DNA of 64,000 nucleotides, taken from assembly GCA_015061805.1 (NCBI GenBank), contig SUVV01000006.1, forward strand, positions 58,471-122,470, read 5' to 3'. Made by a program: the position numbers and the translations under genes. Source of the stretch: Lentisphaerota bacterium (GTDB lineage: Bacteria > Verrucomicrobiota > Lentisphaeria > Victivallales > Victivallaceae). The stretch's first letter is position 1. Each line of letters opens with the position of its first letter. Shown in pieces: positions 61,274 to 64,000 of the stretch. A model generated the notes under the pieces. That model had not been told where the DNA came from. It made no database searches and saw only the letters and a list, made by a program, of their open reading frames with translations.

Positions 61274-63205
61274 ATGGAAAAATTCTACGTAACAACCCCC
61301 ATATACTACGTCAATGACCGTCCCCATATCGGGCATGCTTATACCACCGTGCTGGCTGATGTGCTTGCCCGATTCAACCGCTCTCTGGGCAAAGACACCT
61401 TCTTTCTCACCGGAACCGACGAACACGGTCAGAAAGTTCAGAACGCCGCTGAAAAACATGGTATTCCTCCCCAGCAGCATTGCGACGAAACTGTCTTGCG
61501 TTTTCAGGAACTCTGGCAGAAACTCGGCATCACCTGCGACCGCTTCATCCGCACCACTCAGGAAGAACACAAACGGGTCGTCCGGGAAGTTTTGCAGGAT
61601 CTTTATGACCGCGGCGAGATCTACAAAGCCGATTACACCGGCTGGTACTGCGTGGGCGATGAACGCTTTTTTACCGAAAAAGATCTGGTCGACGGCAAGT
61701 GCCCGGAGTGCGGCAGAGAGGTGACTGCGATCACGGAGAGCAACTACTTTTTCCGCATGAGCAAATATCAGGACTGGCTGATCGATCACATCAAAAACAA
61801 TCCGGAATTCATCCTGCCCTCCTTCCGCGCCAACGAAACTCTCGGATTCTTGAAAAAACCGCTGGCTGACCTCTGCATCAGCCGCCCGAAATCCCGTCTG
61901 TCCTGGGGTATTGAACTGCCATTCGACACCGATTACGTCACCTATGTCTGGTTCGATGCCCTGCTGAACTACGTTTCCGGTGTCGGCTACCGTACCGACG
62001 ATGAAAAATTCAAACGCTGGTGGCCGGCAAGTTGTGAACTTATCGGCAAAGATATTCTCACCACCCACACCGTCTACTGGCCGACCATGCTCAAAGCGAT
62101 GAATCTGCCTTTACCCAAGACCATCTTCGCGCACGGCTGGTGGCTGACCGGAAATCAGAAAATGAGTAAATCTCTGGGCAACGTGGTCAATCCGATGGAT
62201 ATGATCGAACGTGCCGGAGTTGACGCATTCCGTTACTTCCTGATGGCTGAAATGTCTTTGGGCAACGATGCCAACTTCACCGAAGAAACCTTTATCTCCC
62301 GCTACAACAGTGATCTTGCCAACGACCTCGGCAATTTGCTGTCGCGCGTGGTAAAACTCACCATCCGCGCCACCGGCGGAACCATTCCGGAAATCTCCGC
62401 GCTGAACGATGATGACAAAGAACTCAACGCCGCCGTTGATGCGGCGATCGCGGCCATGAGCAGCAGTTTGGAAAACTACAAACTTGATCAGGGTATCGCA
62501 TCTGTTCTCAACGCCGTCCGCGCCGGAAACCGTTATCTGGAAAAATGCGCCCCCTGGACGCTTGCCAAAAACGGCGAAACCGAACGCCTGCATACGGTGC
62601 TGGCTTCAGCGGCAACCGCGCTGTTCAAGGTTGCGGTACTGCTGGCTCCGGTCATGCCGGATAAAATGAGCGAACTGATCGCCGCGCTGGGCGGCACCGG
62701 AAATGTCCCCGGAATCGCGGAATTGGCAACCCACAGCGGTATCTGCGGCTGGGTCATGAAAGATGTTCCCCCGCTCTTCCCCCGCATCATCGAAGAAAAG
62801 GCCGAAACCGCCCCTGCCCCCAAGACCGCAAAAGCAGAGAAAAAGGCAAAAGCCGCCCCTGCTCCGCAAGCCGGTCTTCCCGGTATCATCACCATCGATG
62901 ATTTCAAACGCACCGAACTGCGCACGGCCAAAGTCCTGAAAGCCGAAAAGGTCGAAGGCGCCGACAAACTGCTCAAACTGGAGATCGAACTCGGTTCAGA
63001 ACTCCGTCAGATCGTTTCCGGTATCGCCCAGTGGTACACTCCGGAAGAGATGGTCGGCAAGATGATCATTGTCGTTGCCAATTTGCAGAAAGCCAAAATC
63101 CGCGGTGTGGAATCCAACGGAATGCTGCTGGCGGCAAAAGTCGGTGACACCTTGAGTCTGATCACTCCGGATAAGGATATGCCCTCCGGAATTCTGGTCG
63201 GTTGA
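61274..63205 (+). CDS. metG: Methionyl-tRNA synthetase with C-terminal tRNA-binding domain
   Basis: The ATG at 61274 (MEKFYVTTPIYYVND) lies 11 bases after GGAG and is preferred over 61265. Class I signatures are HIGH (residues 18-21) and KMSKS (about 296-300). One zinc knuckle pair (KCPECGRE) is present. After the anticodon-binding helices, an Ala/Lys-rich linker (TAPAPKTAKAEKKAKAA) leads to a Trbp111-type OB domain (about 537-643). The enzyme charges tRNA-Met. Confidence 0.97.
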   Translation: MEKFYVTTPIYYVNDRPHIGHAYTTVLADVLARFNRSLGKDTFFLTGTDEHGQKVQNAAEKHGIPPQQHCDETVLRFQELWQKLGITCDRFIRTTQEEHKRVVREVLQDLYDRGEIYKADYTGWYCVGDERFFTEKDLVDGKCPECGREVTAITESNYFFRMSKYQDWLIDHIKNNPEFILPSFRANETLGFLKKPLADLCISRPKSRLSWGIELPFDTDYVTYVWFDALLNYVSGVGYRTDDEKFKRWWPASCELIGKDILTTHTVYWPTMLKAMNLPLPKTIFAHGWWLTGNQKMSKSLGNVVNPMDMIERAGVDAFRYFLMAEMSLGNDANFTEETFISRYNSDLANDLGNLLSRVVKLTIRATGGTIPEISALNDDDKELNAAVDAAIAAMSSSLENYKLDQGIASVLNAVRAGNRYLEKCAPWTLAKNGETERLHTVLASAATALFKVAVLLAPVMPDKMSELIAALGGTGNVPGIAELATHSGICGWVMKDVPPLFPRIIEEKAETAPAPKTAKAEKKAKAAPAPQAGLPGIITIDDFKRTELRTAKVLKAEKVEGADKLLKLEIELGSELRQIVSGIAQWYTPEEMVGKMIIVVANLQKAKIRGVESNGMLLAAKVGDTLSLITPDKDMPSGILVG

Positions 63206-63225
63206 TCAAACGGAAAAAATAAAAA

Positions 63226-63774
63226 TCAAAAAGCAGTATTGGTCTCAATACTGCTTTTTTCATGTCCGGTATATTCCAGTTTATCAACAGCGAAACCGCA
63301 ATTCCGGAGAAAATCGATGACGATATCCAACTCATTAAGCGGAATTTCCGGAGTTCGCGCTAAAATCCACAGATAATTCATCCGGTCACCGCACACCGCC
63401 GCAATGGAGTAGTCCGCATTAAGCCAGATCACCCGGTAGCCGCTCCAGAACGGCCACTGGAAAGAAACCTCCAATTCGCCCTGCCCACTTTTACCGGCAA
63501 AACGACCGCTCCCGTTGGCAACGACCGTTTTCCCATGACGGATGCCGCGATTGATTACCTTGACACTGCCGTCAGGTAAAAGTGAATAACTTGCAGTTAC
63601 ATCACTCATCCCGCGCTCAAACCAGTTTGGGAGCCGGGCTATCTCATACCACTTGCCGCAATAGCGCTTGAGATCGAAATTCTCAACAGCCGGGATATCC
63701 GCAGTTCTCATTTCCGAACAGCCGAAGATAAAACATCCAACGGCAACAACGATCAATGGTAAAAAAATTTTCAT
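63226..63774 (-). CDS. blc: Outer-membrane lipocalin (Blc-like)
   Basis: The ATG at 63774, after AAAGGAG, gives a 182-residue lipoprotein (lipobox FIFGC then SE). It has the lipocalin GxW motif (CGKWYEIARLPNWFERG), the TASYSLLPDGS and late YLWILARTP, as in E. coli Blc. Blc binds lipids such as lysophospholipids. The terminator of metG lies inside its 3' end. Confidence 0.9.
   Translation of the reverse strand: MKIFLPLIVVAVGCFIFGCSEMRTADIPAVENFDLKRYCGKWYEIARLPNWFERGMSDVTASYSLLPDGSVKVINRGIRHGKTVVANGSGRFAGKSGQGELEVSFQWPFWSGYRVIWLNADYSIAAVCGDRMNYLWILARTPEIPLNELDIVIDFLRNCGFAVDKLEYTGHEKSSIETNTAF
63228..63260 (+). terminator. Rho-independent terminator of metG, overlapping the lipocalin 3' end
   Basis: AAAAAGCAGTATT (63228-63240) pairs with AATACTGCTTTTT (63247-63259) around a six-base loop, and T-rich sequence follows. 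It ends metG and also encodes the last codons of the convergent lipocalin gene. Confidence 0.8.
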
Positions 63775-63842
63775 CCGTCCGACTCCTTTCGTGCTACAAA
63801 ACACTATAGGTCAAACGGATGAAATATCAATAGCAAATACGG

Positions 63843-64000
63843 TTATTTACTGGTAAACGGTACGGCAGGGAATCCGGCTTTATTGTACAAATTGCAATGC
63901 GGGTTATTCTGCCACGCGTAACGCACCGCAACCGGTTCAGGAACCTTGACCGAGGAAACGACCACGGTATCACCATCAATAACCGCCTTGTCAGCCCAAT
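63843..64000 (-). CDS. C-terminal end of a sialate O-acetylesterase-like protein (5' part beyond window)
   Basis: I translated the last 52 codons by hand, because the gene runs off the right edge. The C-terminus reads [19 protein letters not shown], then FPAVPFTSK and stop. This closely follows the ending (VRYAWxxNPxCNLYN...LPAxPFR) of the sialate O-acetylesterase/SGNH family. Members remove O-acetyl groups from sugars outside the cell. With the first ~90% missing the call is based on the tail alone. Confidence 0.72.
   Translation of the reverse strand, partial: WADKAVIDGDTVVVSSVKVPEPVAVRYAWQNNPHCNLYNKAGFPAVPFTSK

Noticed and set aside
1..64000. CRISPR arrays, insertion sequences, prophage or integron features
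   Set aside because: I found no regularly spaced repeats, transposase, integrase or phage structural genes in either strand.

Overview
The window is a gene-dense stretch of bacterial chromosome of moderate GC, with genes on both strands and many 4-bp ATGA-type stop/start overlaps. It looks like a member of the PVC superphylum, most likely a Lentisphaerota/Victivallis-like anaerobe. This is inference from content: carbohydrate-active genes with large unnamed paralogues, an aldolase/dehydrogenase fusion of the rhamnulose-1-phosphate type, uronate isomerase, McsA/McsB outside the Firmicutes, an FHA-CpaF fusion with Flp pilins, and a short AlaS. No phage, transposon, CRISPR array or rRNA operon was seen. 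One tRNA with a CAU anticodon is present.

Layout. 1-7.9 kb: aldolase/SDR fusion (cut by the window edge), DMT transporter, CorA-like channel with a structured leader, mcsA-mcsB, a Na+/H+ antiporter-like protein and a small lipoprotein. 7.9-13 kb: dnaG, a TPR lipoprotein and a znuA-znuC-znuB zinc operon with a clear promoter and an inverted-repeat operator. 13-19.2 kb: a three-gene polysaccharide operon (two unnamed ~660-residue paralogues, one cytosolic and one a lipoprotein, plus a heparinase II/III-like protein). 19.5-25.3 kb: NAD-dependent reductase, hisF, ftsQ, purD with a C-terminal membrane extension, and an orphan DppB-type permease. 25.3-32.2 kb: U32 protein, DMT transporter, tRNA, thrC, an exported protein and a sugar-isomerase-like protein. 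32.2-35.8 kb: panD with two Flp pilins, divergent from cpaB and an FHA-cpaF fusion. 35.9-45.3 kb: XRE-type regulator, tail-anchored protein, a GHMP kinase closely resembling plant glucuronokinase followed by galU, an RhlB-like helicase, MFS transporter, SGNH hydrolase, FAD oxidoreductase and STAS protein. 45.4-50.3 kb: alaS, thioredoxin, an FTR-beta-like protein, a structured non-coding element, dnaA and a possible oriC. 50.3-64 kb: sugar-nucleotide epimerase, pssA, DUF4105 protein, TerB-like/AI-2E transporter, purM, uxaC, purB, glyoxalase-like protein, GT39-like membrane protein, metG, lipocalin and the 3' end of a sialate O-acetylesterase-like gene.

How the genes fit together. Several point to use of host or plant glycans: rhamnose-type aldolase, heparinase-like lyase, uronate isomerase, acetylesterases and a predicted glucuronate to UDP-glucuronate salvage pair. 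Housekeeping genes (dnaA, dnaG, alaS, metG, purB, purD, purM, thrC, panD, pssA, ftsQ) are scattered between them. The most unusual items are the glucuronokinase-galU pair, the paralogue pair with the heparinase-like gene, the structured RNA between dnaA and the thioredoxin genes, the membrane-tailed PurD and the Cys/His-tailed ZnuC.
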